NCBI GenBank assembly: GCA_903916595.1
Contig: CAIWXI010000162.1
Coordinates: 1 to 58,057 of the forward strand
Direction of reading: 5' to 3'
Origin: an uncultured Bacteroidales bacterium
GTDB taxonomy: Bacteria; Bacteroidota; Bacteroidia; Bacteroidales; FEN-979
DNA: 58,057 nucleotides
The position numbers were made by a program, and so were the translations under genes. The notes beneath the pieces were generated by a model. That model ran no database searches and was not told where the DNA came from. It worked only from the letters and a program-made list of their open reading frames with translations. Below, piece by piece: positions 10,591 through 19,532 of this stretch; position 1 is the first letter of the stretch, and the number at the start of each line of letters is the position of its first letter.

Positions 10591-11638
10591 ACATCAGGGT
10601 GTGAGAAATTACCTCTGCTGATTTTCCTGTCCCAAAGTCCTGGCGTTGGGGGGCATCAGGCTGCTCAGACTTAACGGCTTCAATAATCTTCTCCGGGTCG
10701 GGCCCGGTAATTATATTCCAGTTATCGTGAAGGGTTTCCACCCATTCTGTTTCCGTTCTCATAGTAATACATTGCCTGCCAAGAAAATAGGCTTCTTTTT
10801 GGAGGCCGCCCGAATCGGTAAGGACCTTTTCGGCATGCATGGTCAGATACAGCATTTCGAGATAGCCAACTGGTTCAATTAGGATCACGTTAGCGGGCAT
10901 ATTAATTTCTGTCTTCAGCAAGCGGGCGGTACGGGGATGAACAGGAAGAACAATCGGGCTTTCAATTCTGGAGAAAGCGTGAAAAATATTTTTCAGGTTC
11001 TCTGGGTTATCTGTATTCTCAGCCCGGTGAATAGTTGCAAGAAGATAAGAGCATGGAATACCGTCAGTTTTATATTTGTCGCCTCCGGCAACGACCATTT
11101 CACGGTAAAACAGAACAGAATCGTACATCACATCGCCGCTGAACACAGTTTGAGGCTCGAGTCCTTCATTTTTAAGATTTGTGATAGCAGTGAGGGTAGG
11201 GGCAAACAACACATCCGATATACGGTCGGTGACGATTCGGTTGATCTCTTCGGGCATAAGCCTGTTAAAACTTCTCAGTCCGGCTTCCACATGGGCAACG
11301 GGTATATGCAGCTTGGTTGCAGCAAGGGCTCCGGCAAGCGTGGAATTGGTATCTCCGTATACCAGGGCGTAATCTGGCTTTTCTTTCAGAAGCACATCTT
11401 CAACACCTTTCAGCATCATACCTGTTTGGTGTGCATGGCTGCCTGAACCTACTTCAAGATTGTAATCCGGTTCGGGAATTGCCAGCTGCCGGAAAAAGAT
11501 ATCCGACATATTCTGATCATAATGCTGACCAGTATGCACAAGAATCTCCTGCATGCCGGGTGTGGCCCGTAATACTCTTGACACGGCTGCAGCCTTGATA
11601 AACTGGGGTCTTGCGCCAATAACGGAAACAATTTTCAT
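10577..11638 (-). CDS. wecB: UDP-N-acetylglucosamine 2-epimerase (non-hydrolysing)
   Basis: A 353-residue cytoplasmic enzyme interconverting UDP-GlcNAc and UDP-ManNAc for surface polysaccharide synthesis. It begins MKIVSVIGARPQFIKAAAV, and carries the family signatures TGQHYDQNMSD, VYGDTNSTLAGALAA, HVEAGLRSFNRLMPEEINR, THRAENTDN and DSGGLQKEA. The length is normal. It stands alone between gyrB and the RNase P RNA, without other sugar genes beside it. The last three codons and the stop come from a heptamer repeat array. Confidence 0.93.
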   Translation of the reverse strand: MKIVSVIGARPQFIKAAAVSRVLRATPGMQEILVHTGQHYDQNMSDIFFRQLAIPEPDYNLEVGSGSHAHQTGMMLKGVEDVLLKEKPDYALVYGDTNSTLAGALAATKLHIPVAHVEAGLRSFNRLMPEEINRIVTDRISDVLFAPTLTAITNLKNEGLEPQTVFSGDVMYDSVLFYREMVVAGGDKYKTDGIPCSYLLATIHRAENTDNPENLKNIFHAFSRIESPIVLPVHPRTARLLKTEINMPANVILIEPVGYLEMLYLTMHAEKVLTDSGGLQKEAYFLGRQCITMRTETEWVETLHDNWNIITGPDPEKIIEAVKSEQPDAPQRQDFGTGKSAEVISHTLMLSDI

Positions 11639-11670
11639 ACTCTCACAATCAAATCAGAGGTAAAAACAAA

Positions 11671-12017
11671 GCAACAGTTCTGTAAGCGGGATTCTGTTCC
11701 GGTAAACCGGTTTCTGTCATTTATCTAATCCGGAAGTCGCCTCCCGGCTTCAGCGGCCTACCCCCCGGCATCGGACGAGCAGTCCTTAGCAGCCGGTATA
11801 CATGGCCTTTCAACACATGGGGTTTACCCTTCGTTGCAATCACTTGCCCCGGACGTGAGCTCTTACCTCACATTTTCACCCTTACCTTTCGGCGGTTTTT
11901 TTCTGTGGCACTTTCCGTCGCCGGCATAAACCCGACGCCTTCCCGTTAGGAAGCATGGCGCTCTTTGTTGTCCCGACTTTCCTCCGCGTTGCCGCGGCGA
12001 CAGAACGAACTGTTGCC
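11671..12017 (-). ncRNA. rnpB: RNase P RNA (bacterial type A)
   Basis: Read on the minus strand, the sequence has the canonical GAGGAAAGTC of conserved region I near the 5' end and ACAGAATCCCGCTTA near the 3' end (region V, which pairs with tRNA CCA). The ends pair as helix P1: GCAACAGTTC near 12016 with GAACTGTTGC at 11671-11680. The roughly 347-nt length fits a type A RNA, the catalytic component that matures tRNA 5' ends. A perfect -7 box at 12021-12028 directly precedes the 5' end. A T-rich run after P1 at the 3' side could terminate transcription. Ends are approximate to a few bases. Confidence 0.95.
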
Positions 12018-12020
12018 TTG

Positions 12021-12028
12021 CAAAGGTA
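12021..12028 (-). promoter_or_regulatory. Bacteroidota -7 box for rnpB
   Basis: The minus strand reads TACCTTTG, placing the transcription start at about 12015, which agrees with the P1 helix. Confidence 0.7.
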
Positions 12029-12050
12029 CAAATAATCGGGATATTCTGAC

Positions 12051-12058
12051 TACCTTTG
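12051..12058 (+). promoter_or_regulatory. Bacteroidota -7 box for the MATE exporter
   Basis: TACCTTTG, a full match, lies inside the frame that is open from 11965, so the real start must be downstream of about 12065. It is back to back with the rnpB promoter. Confidence 0.65.
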
Positions 12059-12078
12059 CAGCCCCCAAAAACCTCCTT

Positions 12079-13443
12079 TTGAAAGATTTAAGCACAGGCA
12101 ACGAAGGAAAGCTGATCTGGAAATTCGCCATTCCGATGTTGCTTGGGAATATATTCCAGCAGTTTTATAATCTGATCGACAGCATCATCGTTGGCAAGTT
12201 CATCGGGAAGCAGGCCCTTGCTGCCGTGGGAACTTCCATGCCGATTACTTTTTTGCTGATCTCTCTGTTCATTGGCATCACGATGGGGTTTACTATTATC
12301 GTCTCCCAGTATTTCGGGGCAAAGGATATGGTGAAGGTCAAAAAAGCCATCAACACTTTATATATCTTCATTTTTGCTTCGTCAATACTGATGAGTATTG
12401 TTGGCATTCTTATCTCGGGCTGGATATTTCGCCTTATCGGCATGGATCCATCAATTATTCCACAGGCAAAGCTTTTTCTTAACATATTCCTCGCCGGACT
12501 TATATTCCTATTCGGCTATAATGGCACCAGCGCTATTCTGCGGGGCCTGGGTGATTCCAAAACGCCTTTGTATTTTCTGATCGGCTCGGTAGTTCTGAAC
12601 ATCATTCTCGACATTCTCTTTGTTCCCATCCTCGGATGGGGTGTGTGGAGTGTGGCGGTAGCAACGGTAATCTCTGAAGGCGTAGCATTCATTTCACAGA
12701 TCATCTACCTGAACCGTTACCATAAGGTGATCAACTTTTCCTTTGCCGATCTCAAATTCGATCCTGAGATATTCAAGAAAGGGATTAAGATCGGCCTTCC
12801 CACCGGCTTACAGCAAACTTTTGTGGCTGCTGGCATGGTTGCCCTGTATGGTATTGTGAACAAGTTCGGCATTGATGCCAATGCCGCCTACAGCGCAGCC
12901 GGCAGGATAGATAATTTTGCAGCTATGCCGGCGATGAGTTTTTCAATGGCTTTAAGTACTTTCGTCGGACAGAACCTGGGCGCCAACAAGCCAGGGAGGG
13001 TGATGGCCGGTTTAAGAGCGACACTGCTTATGACCGCCCTGATCTCGCTTGTGGTTTCTTTTATCACCGTGATATTTGGGAAATACCTGATGATGCTGTT
13101 CACCAACGATCCAGTGGTAATTGAGTTAGGGAGGGGATACCTGATGGTGATCGGTTCATTTTATATCCTCTTCTCCACCATGTTCATCATGAACGGGGTT
13201 CTCAGAGGCGCCGGCGACACTCTGATTCCTATGTTCATCTCGCTGTTCGCATTATGGATTATCAGGATACCCATCGCATACTTTTTATCGGCCTACCCTG
13301 CAATCGGAATATACGGTGTCTACTGGTCCATCCCGGCCGGCTGGCTTTTCGGTGCGGCCCTGTCGTTCATCTACTATCTGACCGGCCGATGGAAAAAGAA
13401 AGCGATAGTAAAATTTTCGGCCGACGGGAAGAGGGTGGAGTAA
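12079..13443 (+). CDS. MATE-family multidrug/sodium antiporter
   Basis: An integral membrane protein of about 454 residues with twelve predicted helices in two MatE halves. It opens with LKDLSTGNEGKLIWKFAIPM and has the family's NIFQQFYNLIDSIIVGKFIG and later GVLRGAGDTLIPMF. Such proteins export cationic drugs or metabolites by H+ or Na+ antiport. The frame is open from 11965, but that overlaps rnpB and the promoter at 12051, so the start is set at the TTG at 12079; this is uncertain because no ATG is available at the N-terminus. The 8-bp repeat array begins 1 nt after its TAA. Confidence 0.82.
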   Translation: MKDLSTGNEGKLIWKFAIPMLLGNIFQQFYNLIDSIIVGKFIGKQALAAVGTSMPITFLLISLFIGITMGFTIIVSQYFGAKDMVKVKKAINTLYIFIFASSILMSIVGILISGWIFRLIGMDPSIIPQAKLFLNIFLAGLIFLFGYNGTSAILRGLGDSKTPLYFLIGSVVLNIILDILFVPILGWGVWSVAVATVISEGVAFISQIIYLNRYHKVINFSFADLKFDPEIFKKGIKIGLPTGLQQTFVAAGMVALYGIVNKFGIDANAAYSAAGRIDNFAAMPAMSFSMALSTFVGQNLGANKPGRVMAGLRATLLMTALISLVVSFITVIFGKYLMMLFTNDPVVIELGRGYLMVIGSFYILFSTMFIMNGVLRGAGDTLIPMFISLFALWIIRIPIAYFLSAYPAIGIYGVYWSIPAGWLFGAALSFIYYLTGRWKKKAIVKFSADGKRVE

Positions 13444-13444
13444 G

Positions 13445-13540
13445 GAAATGGTGAAATGGTGAAATGGTGAAATGGTGAAATGGTGAAATGGTGAAATGGT
13501 GAAATGGTGAAATGGTGAAATGGTGAAATGGTGAAATGGT
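13445..13540. repeat. Twelve perfect tandem copies of an 8-bp unit (gaaatggt)
   Basis: All twelve copies are identical, with period 8 unlike the 7-bp repeats elsewhere. The array fills the convergent space between the MATE stop (13443) and the glycosyltransferase end (13548). Perfect copies imply recent expansion or active homogenisation. Confidence 0.97.
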
Positions 13541-13542
13541 GA

Positions 13543-13563
13543 AATCCCTAATCCCTAATCCCC
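13543..13563. repeat. Three tandem heptamers (aatccct, aatccct, aatcccc) forming the 3' end of the glycosyltransferase gene
   Basis: The minus-strand gene reads Gly-Ile-Arg-Asp-stop through these units, with its TAG at 13548-13550. Confidence 0.8.
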
Positions 13564-14849
13564 TCCAGCGCCACAGCGAGTTTTCGTGTCAGTTCCAGCC
13601 TTGAATATTGTTCAATATTACGGCTTTCGGAATTCAGCTGTCCGTTACCATACTTATTATACAGAAGGCGGATGTTGTTCTTCATAGCCCCGGCATCCCC
13701 GAAATCTGCAAGAAGCCCTGCATTGGTCTCGGTGAGAATAGCAGCAGCATCACCATCGGCCGGACCGAGGCAGAGAATAGGGCGGCGGGCGGCCAGGTAT
13801 TCAAAGAATTTCCCTGTAAGTATCATCTTTGCATTTGGGGTGTTGTTGATGATCAGAAGCAGCACCCTCGATTGCTGCTGGCATTTCACCACTTCGTTAT
13901 GAGGCATGTAGTCGATCTTCCGCAGAAAAGAAGTAAGGCCGTACTTTTCAATTGATTCCATAACCTTGTAATCGACTTTTCCTACCAGTTTGATCTCCAG
14001 ATCAGCGGCAAACTTCTCATCTTCAAAAAGCATTTCCTTCAAGGCAATCCATAATGTTTCCGGATTGCGGGAACTTACCAGGGTGCCGATATGTGCGATA
14101 GAGAATTTTTTATCCATTTCCGGCGGATGGCTAATGTCGGTATCTTCAGGGTCATACCCGTTGGTGATCACCTCATAACGGCGTTCATACAGCTTATGGC
14201 AGTCTTCTTCCATGCCCCGGCTGATGACTGTAACTGCACCAGCCTGGCTCAGGACCTGCTTTTCAAGTTTCCGGTGCAGGGCATCGGCCCGGGAAGTTAG
14301 CTTCAGGTCTTTATAAAAGTCGATGTTTGTCCACGGATCCCTGAAATCGGCCAGCCAGGGGAGATTCATCCGTTTCGAGACTTCCATTGCAATAAGGTGC
14401 ATACTATGAGGAGGACCCGTGGAGATCACGGCCGAAACGGGATTCGCTTTAAGGTAAGCCTGCAGGAATTTTATCGAAGGCTTTATCCAGAATTTGCGAG
14501 CATCGGGAATGAAAAAGTTACCCCGTATCCAAACTGAGAAATTCTCCGGAATGGAACTTTTCTTTTTCTCGGAGAGAAAAGCTGCATTGATCTTTTCTTC
14601 CTTTTTCCGGCCCAGGAGTTTCTTGTAAGTATCGTAGGGTTCCCAGATCGGCTGTTTGATCACTTCGAGGTTCTCCGGAACATCCTTTGCCAGGGAAAAG
14701 TCCGTCTCGGGAAATTCGGGATTTTCGGGGGTATAAATCACGGGCTCCCAGCCAAACCGGCGAAGATATTTAGCAAATTTAAGCCAGCGCTGAACACCGG
14801 CTCCTCCGCTGGGAGGCCAGTAATAGGTTATAATCAGAACGCGTTTCAT
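13548..14849 (-). CDS. GT4-type glycosyltransferase
   Basis: A 433-residue GT-B fold enzyme. The N-terminal half starts MKRVLIITYYWPPSGGAGVQ with the glycine-rich loop of family 4 transferases and contains ADFRDPWTN. The C-terminal donor-binding half has IAHIGTLVSSRNPE and FEYLAARRPILCLGP, with a Glu typical of the retaining site. It probably adds a sugar to a surface glycan; donor and acceptor are unknown. The start overlaps the yfhO stop by 4 bp, so the two genes are coupled. The last four residues and stop are encoded by heptamer repeats. Confidence 0.85.
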   Translation of the reverse strand: MKRVLIITYYWPPSGGAGVQRWLKFAKYLRRFGWEPVIYTPENPEFPETDFSLAKDVPENLEVIKQPIWEPYDTYKKLLGRKKEEKINAAFLSEKKKSSIPENFSVWIRGNFFIPDARKFWIKPSIKFLQAYLKANPVSAVISTGPPHSMHLIAMEVSKRMNLPWLADFRDPWTNIDFYKDLKLTSRADALHRKLEKQVLSQAGAVTVISRGMEEDCHKLYERRYEVITNGYDPEDTDISHPPEMDKKFSIAHIGTLVSSRNPETLWIALKEMLFEDEKFAADLEIKLVGKVDYKVMESIEKYGLTSFLRKIDYMPHNEVVKCQQQSRVLLLIINNTPNAKMILTGKFFEYLAARRPILCLGPADGDAAAILTETNAGLLADFGDAGAMKNNIRLLYNKYGNGQLNSESRNIEQYSRLELTRKLAVALEGIRD

Positions 14850-17281
14850 GCCTTTGTGGCAAACATGTTCCTGGCTCCAAGAACAATTCCTGTAAGTAAA
14901 ATAAGTAAAATTATAATGGAAGAGATCATGCTGATTTTTTCTCCGATGAAAAACGCTTTTGGTTCAAATTTGAATTCCACCTTATGCACGCCGGCTGGCA
15001 GTATCATGGCCCTTAGAACGTAATTGGCCCTGAAATGGGGAGTGAGGGTTCCGTCAACATAGGCGTTCCAGCCTTTGGGGTAGTATATTTCGGAAAATAC
15101 TGCAAGGCCTGAATTCTTTGTCTGGTAGTTGTATTTCAGGTCATTGGGCTGATAATCTGTAAGCCTGATATAGTCAAGGGTATCTTTCCCGGGGACCCAG
15201 GATTTGAGATCTTCACTGAACTTTTTATCCACTATGGCTGCCCTGGAAGGATCAAATCCATTGAGTGCGGCAAGTTCCCGGTCGGCATTATCGACCAGGC
15301 TGTATTCGTTAACAAACCAGGCATTTCCGAGGGCCTGTGGATTCTGCTGGGCCATGGGTTGTTTGTTCTGGTCAGGAATAATCACATACTTGGTATTAAG
15401 CATGTTCAATACAGCAATATTGTTTTTCTCAATATGGGCTTCATACAATTCCTGATAACGTCTGAGTTTCGCACCATGATATCCGCCAAGTGATTTATGA
15501 AAATATGAAGTACTGGCATCGCTCATAGCGTTTACTGTAAGGTTAAGTACCCTGTAATCGAGATCTTTATCTGCAAGTATCTGTTCGTCGGCTGAAGTAG
15601 GTGTATACGGTGTTTCTATCCTTGATTTAGTAGTAAAACTTTCATTGTTGAGGTACCTTTTAGCTATCGTGAACATGTCGGCCAAGACAAAAACAATAAG
15701 GCCGATATAGGCATATTCTTTTTTTAATTTTTTGTTGATGATCAGCCAGAGAGTGCCGGCAGTTAGGGTAATAAAAATAAATGAGCGGAATGCATCGGCC
15801 CTGCAAACTGCTTTACGGTCATCCCGTACTGCCTGCATCAGCCAGTCGGGGAATGATTTTGCAAGAGAAGCGTCATTTGGTCCTGCAAAATTCAGGAACA
15901 TATCCGGGACAACGGCAAACACAAGAGCCAGTCCACCAGCCACACCGAAAGCAATATAAAGCGCTTTGTTTAGCCTTTCTTTACCTTCCATCTCATCAAA
16001 CACGACTTTGATGGCCAGGAAACCAAGCAGGGGCATGGTCAATTCAGCTATGATAAGGATCATGGTTACGGCCCTGAATTTGTTGTACCCCGGCAGGTAA
16101 TTCATAAAGAGTTCGGTCATCCACATGAAGTTGTGTCCCCATGAAAGCAGTATCGAGAGTAAAGTTGCAGCAAGCAGCCACCATTTGAGCGGTCCCTTTA
16201 CAACGATCAGCCCGAGGAAGAAAAGAAAAATAATGATCCCGCCAATATAAACAGGCGAAGTCCAGGGCTGTCCACCCCAGTACATCAGGCCGGGCTGTGC
16301 AACAAACTGCCGGATATTTTCGTCTGAAATATTGTTGGTTTGCAGGGCCTTTGCAATGTTGGAGTTCATACCTGGAGATTCATTTGATGAACCTCCGTAG
16401 AAATCGGGAATGAGCAGTGTCATGGTTTCACCCACCCCGTAGCTCCATTGGGTAGCATAATCCTTGTCCAGTCCTGATGTGCGGTTTGATTTTTCAGTAG
16501 ACAGTTCTGATTTACTGCGGATGGTGAATTTCCCGTATTCATAAGTGGTCCAGAGAAGAGAAAGGTTGGAGAGGATGGCAAGAACAAGGGCTGCAATAAG
16601 CAGAGAGGCCGATTTGAGATAAGCGGTAAACGTTTTATTCCTGAATGCATAGACCAGTTCCACGAGGCCAAGTATGATGGCCGTCAGCGCGAGGTAGTAG
16701 GTAATCTGAAGATGGTTCTGTTTGATTTCCAGCGACAGGAAAACAGCGGTAAGGATAAAACCCCAGAGATATTTTTTACGGAGTGTCAGAATCATCCCGG
16801 CAAGCACGGGTGCAATATAACCTATGGCATGCGCCTGTGAATTATGACCTGCCTCGATAATGATGAAAAAGTATGATGAAAAAGCATATGCAATGGCTCC
16901 TGCCACCGATAGCCAGGGATTGAGCCCCAATACCAGAAGCAGTATAAAAAATCCGACAAAATAAAGAAATACGATGTTCGCCGGATGAGGAAGCCCGACC
17001 GTGATAATGTTATCGATGAAGCCAAGCATGTTTCCGGTATAGCGTGTTGAGATCTGGTAAGCCGGCATGCCCCCGAAAATCGAATTGGTCCACAGTGGTT
17101 CCTGCCCGGTTTGATCCCTGAAATTGCATATTTCCCTGGCTGTACCTTTCCAGTTTACGATATCGCTCTGGAGGATCTGTTTACCTTCGATAAGGGGGGA
17201 GAGAAAGGCCATGGTTATGATAAGAAAAATGACAAGGGCGGCCAGGTATGGCCATGATGATTTGAAGTTCAGGTTTTTCAT
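14846..17281 (-). CDS. YfhO-family polytopic membrane protein
   Basis: A large membrane protein (about 811 residues) with roughly a dozen hydrophobic helices and a C-terminal periplasmic-type domain ending in one more helix. YfhO proteins are GT-C-like; the Bacillus homologue acts in glycosylation of teichoic acids, and Bacteroidota members often lie beside glycosyltransferases, as here. The frame is open from 17311, but a perfect -7 box at 17309-17316 puts that start inside the promoter. ATG at 17281 (MKNLNFKSSWP) or 17290 (MNRMKN) fits. Catalytic residues were not identified. Confidence 0.82.
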   Translation of the reverse strand: MKNLNFKSSWPYLAALVIFLIITMAFLSPLIEGKQILQSDIVNWKGTAREICNFRDQTGQEPLWTNSIFGGMPAYQISTRYTGNMLGFIDNIITVGLPHPANIVFLYFVGFFILLLVLGLNPWLSVAGAIAYAFSSYFFIIIEAGHNSQAHAIGYIAPVLAGMILTLRKKYLWGFILTAVFLSLEIKQNHLQITYYLALTAIILGLVELVYAFRNKTFTAYLKSASLLIAALVLAILSNLSLLWTTYEYGKFTIRSKSELSTEKSNRTSGLDKDYATQWSYGVGETMTLLIPDFYGGSSNESPGMNSNIAKALQTNNISDENIRQFVAQPGLMYWGGQPWTSPVYIGGIIIFLFFLGLIVVKGPLKWWLLAATLLSILLSWGHNFMWMTELFMNYLPGYNKFRAVTMILIIAELTMPLLGFLAIKVVFDEMEGKERLNKALYIAFGVAGGLALVFAVVPDMFLNFAGPNDASLAKSFPDWLMQAVRDDRKAVCRADAFRSFIFITLTAGTLWLIINKKLKKEYAYIGLIVFVLADMFTIAKRYLNNESFTTKSRIETPYTPTSADEQILADKDLDYRVLNLTVNAMSDASTSYFHKSLGGYHGAKLRRYQELYEAHIEKNNIAVLNMLNTKYVIIPDQNKQPMAQQNPQALGNAWFVNEYSLVDNADRELAALNGFDPSRAAIVDKKFSEDLKSWVPGKDTLDYIRLTDYQPNDLKYNYQTKNSGLAVFSEIYYPKGWNAYVDGTLTPHFRANYVLRAMILPAGVHKVEFKFEPKAFFIGEKISMISSIIILLILLTGIVLGARNMFATKA

Positions 17282-17308
17282 GCGATTCATTATTAACGAA
17301 TGGAGTGT

Positions 17309-17316
17309 CAAAAATA
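17309..17316 (-). promoter_or_regulatory. Bacteroidota -7 box for yfhO
   Basis: The minus strand reads TATTTTTG. It lies between the rpmH terminator and the yfhO start codons at 17290 and 17281. Confidence 0.6.
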
Positions 17317-17319
17317 AAA

Positions 17320-17350
17320 AAAAGAAGATAATGTGAAATTATCTTCTTTT
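17320..17350 (-). terminator. Hairpin terminator after rpmH
   Basis: Perfect 13-bp arms AAAAGAAGATAAT / ATTATCTTCTTTT surround a 5-nt loop, followed on the minus strand by a T-rich stretch. It should end rpmH transcription before yfhO. Confidence 0.75.
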
Positions 17351-17395
17351 TATAACGTCAGAACCGGTTTAACGGTATTTCCAAAAGCGTCAAAA

Positions 17396-17557
17396 TTATT
17401 TCTTGTCGTTTTGCTCGTCCGATACGGTCAGTTTTTTTCTGCCTTTTAGCCTTCTTGAAGCAAGAACTCTGCGTCCGTTTGCCGTGGACATTCTTTCACG
17501 GAATCCATGCTTGTTCTTTCTTTTCGTGTTCGAAGGGTGGAATGTTGGTTGTGCCAT
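17396..17557 (-). CDS. rpmH: 50S ribosomal protein L34
   Basis: A 53-residue, strongly basic protein starting [20 protein letters not shown], with the full L34 signature continuing [20 protein letters not shown]. The acidic tail SDEQNDKK is a common Bacteroidota variation. It has its own -7 box at 17579-17586 and its own terminator at 17320-17350, so it is monocistronic here, without the rnpA gene that often follows it in other phyla. Confidence 0.96.
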   Translation of the reverse strand: MAQPTFHPSNTKRKNKHGFRERMSTANGRRVLASRRLKGRKKLTVSDEQNDKK

Positions 17558-17578
17558 GGTATTCTTATTTTAGGGCTG

Positions 17579-17586
17579 CAAAATTA
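17579..17586 (-). promoter_or_regulatory. Bacteroidota -7 box for rpmH
   Basis: The minus strand reads TAATTTTG, a full match, about 22 bp before the ATG. Confidence 0.65.
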
Positions 17587-17613
17587 CAATTTATTTTTAA
17601 TTCCCCAAGGAAA

Positions 17614-19074
17614 TTATTTCACCGGGATGTTTTTAAGTGTTAACAGCAGATAATCCCAGAATTTTTGGACTGAGGCAATCTCGGTTTTTTCATCAGGTGA
17701 ATGAGGAGAAACGATAGTCGGGCCAACCGAGATCATGTCCCAGTTTGGATAGGTTCCGCCAAGGATTCCACATTCAAGGCCTGCATGAATGGCTTTTACC
17801 AGCGGATCTTTACCAAACATCTGCTTATACAGTTCGAGCATCAGTTTAAGAATGGCTGAATCGGGATTTGGTTTCCAGCCAGGATACTGTCCGTCCATGT
17901 TGATATCAGCTCCGGCCAGGGTAAACACTGCTGTGACCATATTCTGCAGGTCGAGTTTTGCCGAGTCAACGGAACTCCTCAAAAGAGTCTGCCCGATAAC
18001 CGTGTTGCCGCTGGTTTTAAGTACTCCGATATTAATTGAAGTTTCAACAAGTCCCGGCATTTCATTGCTCATACGGATTACTCCGTTAGGGCAGGCGTAC
18101 AGTGCATTGATGATATTTCCCTGAGTAGCCTCATCGATGAGTGTAACCGGGTTTTCGGCCGGGTTTAGTGTGATTTTCAGAGTGGGTTCCACGGCTGAAA
18201 GTTCTTTCCTGATAATCTTTTCAAGATCAGCCACCACGGTTGTGAAAGCTGCTTTATTTTCAATCGGGATCACGACCCATGCGCTTGCTTCGCGGGGGAT
18301 CGCATTTCTAAGGCTTCCACCCTCGAGTGAAGCCAGCCTCAGGCCAAAATATTTGCTGCCTTCCCAAAGAATGCGGGTAAGGACTTTTATTGAATTTCCT
18401 CTTTCCAGATCAATGTCTACTCCACTATGCCCGCCTTTCATTCCGCTGATGTTTAAATGGAATGCTAAAACGCCCTCAGGAACGCTGGTCGATTTGAAAG
18501 GGAAAGTAAAATTGCCGTTTGTGCCACCGGCACAGCCGATATAAATCTCTCCTTCTTCTTCTGTATCAAGGTTCAGGAGGATGTCGCCTTTGAGAACTCC
18601 TGCTTTGACACCCATGGCGCCGGTCATACCGGTTTCTTCATCGGTGGTGATAAAGGCTTCGATTGGACCGTGTTGTATGTCTTTAGCTTCAAGAACCGCC
18701 AGGGAGGCTGCTACACCCAGGCCGTTGTCGGCTCCGAGAGTTGTGCCTCTGGCTTTTACCCAGCCGTTGTCAATGTAAGTTTCAATAGGATCTTTTTCAA
18801 AGTCATGCTTTGTGTCGCTGTTCTTCTGGGGAACCATATCCATATGTCCCTGAAGCACCACGCCTTTACGGTTTTCCATACCCGGTGTGGCCGGTTTGCG
18901 GATGATCACGTTACCCACTTCATCTACAATCGTTTCAAGGCCCAGGTTCTTTCCAAACTGAACGAGGAAATCCCTCACCTTATCTTCATGTTTCGAGGGG
19001 CGTGGGATCTGTGTGAGGCTGTAGAAATTTTTCCACAGCAGAGCGGGTTCGAGGTTTAAAATATCTTTACTCAT
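17614..19074 (-). CDS. pepD: Aminoacyl-histidine dipeptidase (M20C peptidase, PepD)
   Basis: A 486-residue cytoplasmic di-zinc dipeptidase that cleaves Xaa-His and other dipeptides. Signatures are VVLQGHMDMVPQ (first metal His and catalytic Asp), GTTLGADNGLGVA (bridging Asp), TTDEETGMTGA (Glu pair) and KAIHAGLECG near the C-terminus. The lid/dimerisation domain (about 205-380) is present with GGHSGVDI. The length equals E. coli PepD. It has its own -7 box at 19106-19113. Confidence 0.93.
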   Translation of the reverse strand: MSKDILNLEPALLWKNFYSLTQIPRPSKHEDKVRDFLVQFGKNLGLETIVDEVGNVIIRKPATPGMENRKGVVLQGHMDMVPQKNSDTKHDFEKDPIETYIDNGWVKARGTTLGADNGLGVAASLAVLEAKDIQHGPIEAFITTDEETGMTGAMGVKAGVLKGDILLNLDTEEEGEIYIGCAGGTNGNFTFPFKSTSVPEGVLAFHLNISGMKGGHSGVDIDLERGNSIKVLTRILWEGSKYFGLRLASLEGGSLRNAIPREASAWVVIPIENKAAFTTVVADLEKIIRKELSAVEPTLKITLNPAENPVTLIDEATQGNIINALYACPNGVIRMSNEMPGLVETSINIGVLKTSGNTVIGQTLLRSSVDSAKLDLQNMVTAVFTLAGADINMDGQYPGWKPNPDSAILKLMLELYKQMFGKDPLVKAIHAGLECGILGGTYPNWDMISVGPTIVSPHSPDEKTEIASVQKFWDYLLLTLKNIPVK

Positions 19075-19105
19075 AATATGTATAGTTTAGAATGATTTTG
19101 AAGAA

Positions 19106-19113
19106 CAAATATA
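19106..19113 (-). promoter_or_regulatory. Bacteroidota -7 box for pepD
   Basis: The minus strand reads TATATTTG, a full match, 31 bp upstream of the ATG. It lies just outside the end of the PqqD-like gene. Confidence 0.6.
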
Positions 19114-19127
19114 GTAAAAAAGACCTG

Positions 19128-19529
19128 TTATTTTACAGCTGACTGATCTTTTTGCAACTCTAAGAAACTGATAAACCTTTGCTGGTATAGCAGAGAAAGA
19201 AATTTTGAAACCCTTTCCTCAGTTTCCTCAATAGGGGTAAGCTTTTCCGGGAAAACCTCCTTGAGCTGTGCACAGATATCAGCTGTACTTCGCCTCTCGT
19301 CAATAAATCCCCATACAGCAGAGCCAAAGGAATCGAGTTTGATCCTGATAAATTCATCTTTCCACCCGGGCTGAAGCAGTTTTGAGGCCACCCTGTTTTG
19401 AAAACGGGGAAGAAGGATGTTCAGCGTGTCTTCATCACGTTTCTCCGATTCCATAAGCCGGATCGGGTGAAGATCAAGGGAGTTTGTCTGTTTAAGGATC
19501 TTTCTCCTTTTGAAAAACGATACTTCCAT
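19128..19529 (-). CDS. PqqD-like protein (RiPP-recognition-element fold)
   Basis: A 133-residue soluble protein. The central part IKLDSFGSAVWGFIDERRST and the following segment DICAQLKEVFP match the winged-helix PqqD family, which in peptide-maturation systems binds leader peptides. No radical-SAM enzyme or obvious precursor peptide is adjacent. It starts 3 bp downstream of the OPT oligopeptide transporter, which implies a shared transcript and a peptide-related role. That role is inferred; the family identity is reasonably clear, but the binding partner is not. Confidence 0.7.
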   Translation of the reverse strand: MEVSFFKRRKILKQTNSLDLHPIRLMESEKRDEDTLNILLPRFQNRVASKLLQPGWKDEFIRIKLDSFGSAVWGFIDERRSTADICAQLKEVFPEKLTPIEETEERVSKFLSLLYQQRFISFLELQKDQSAVK

Positions 19530-19532
19530 GAA

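Noticed and set aside
11965-12078. Upstream ATG for the MATE gene at 11965.
   Set aside because: It lies inside the RNase P RNA gene and upstream of the MATE promoter.
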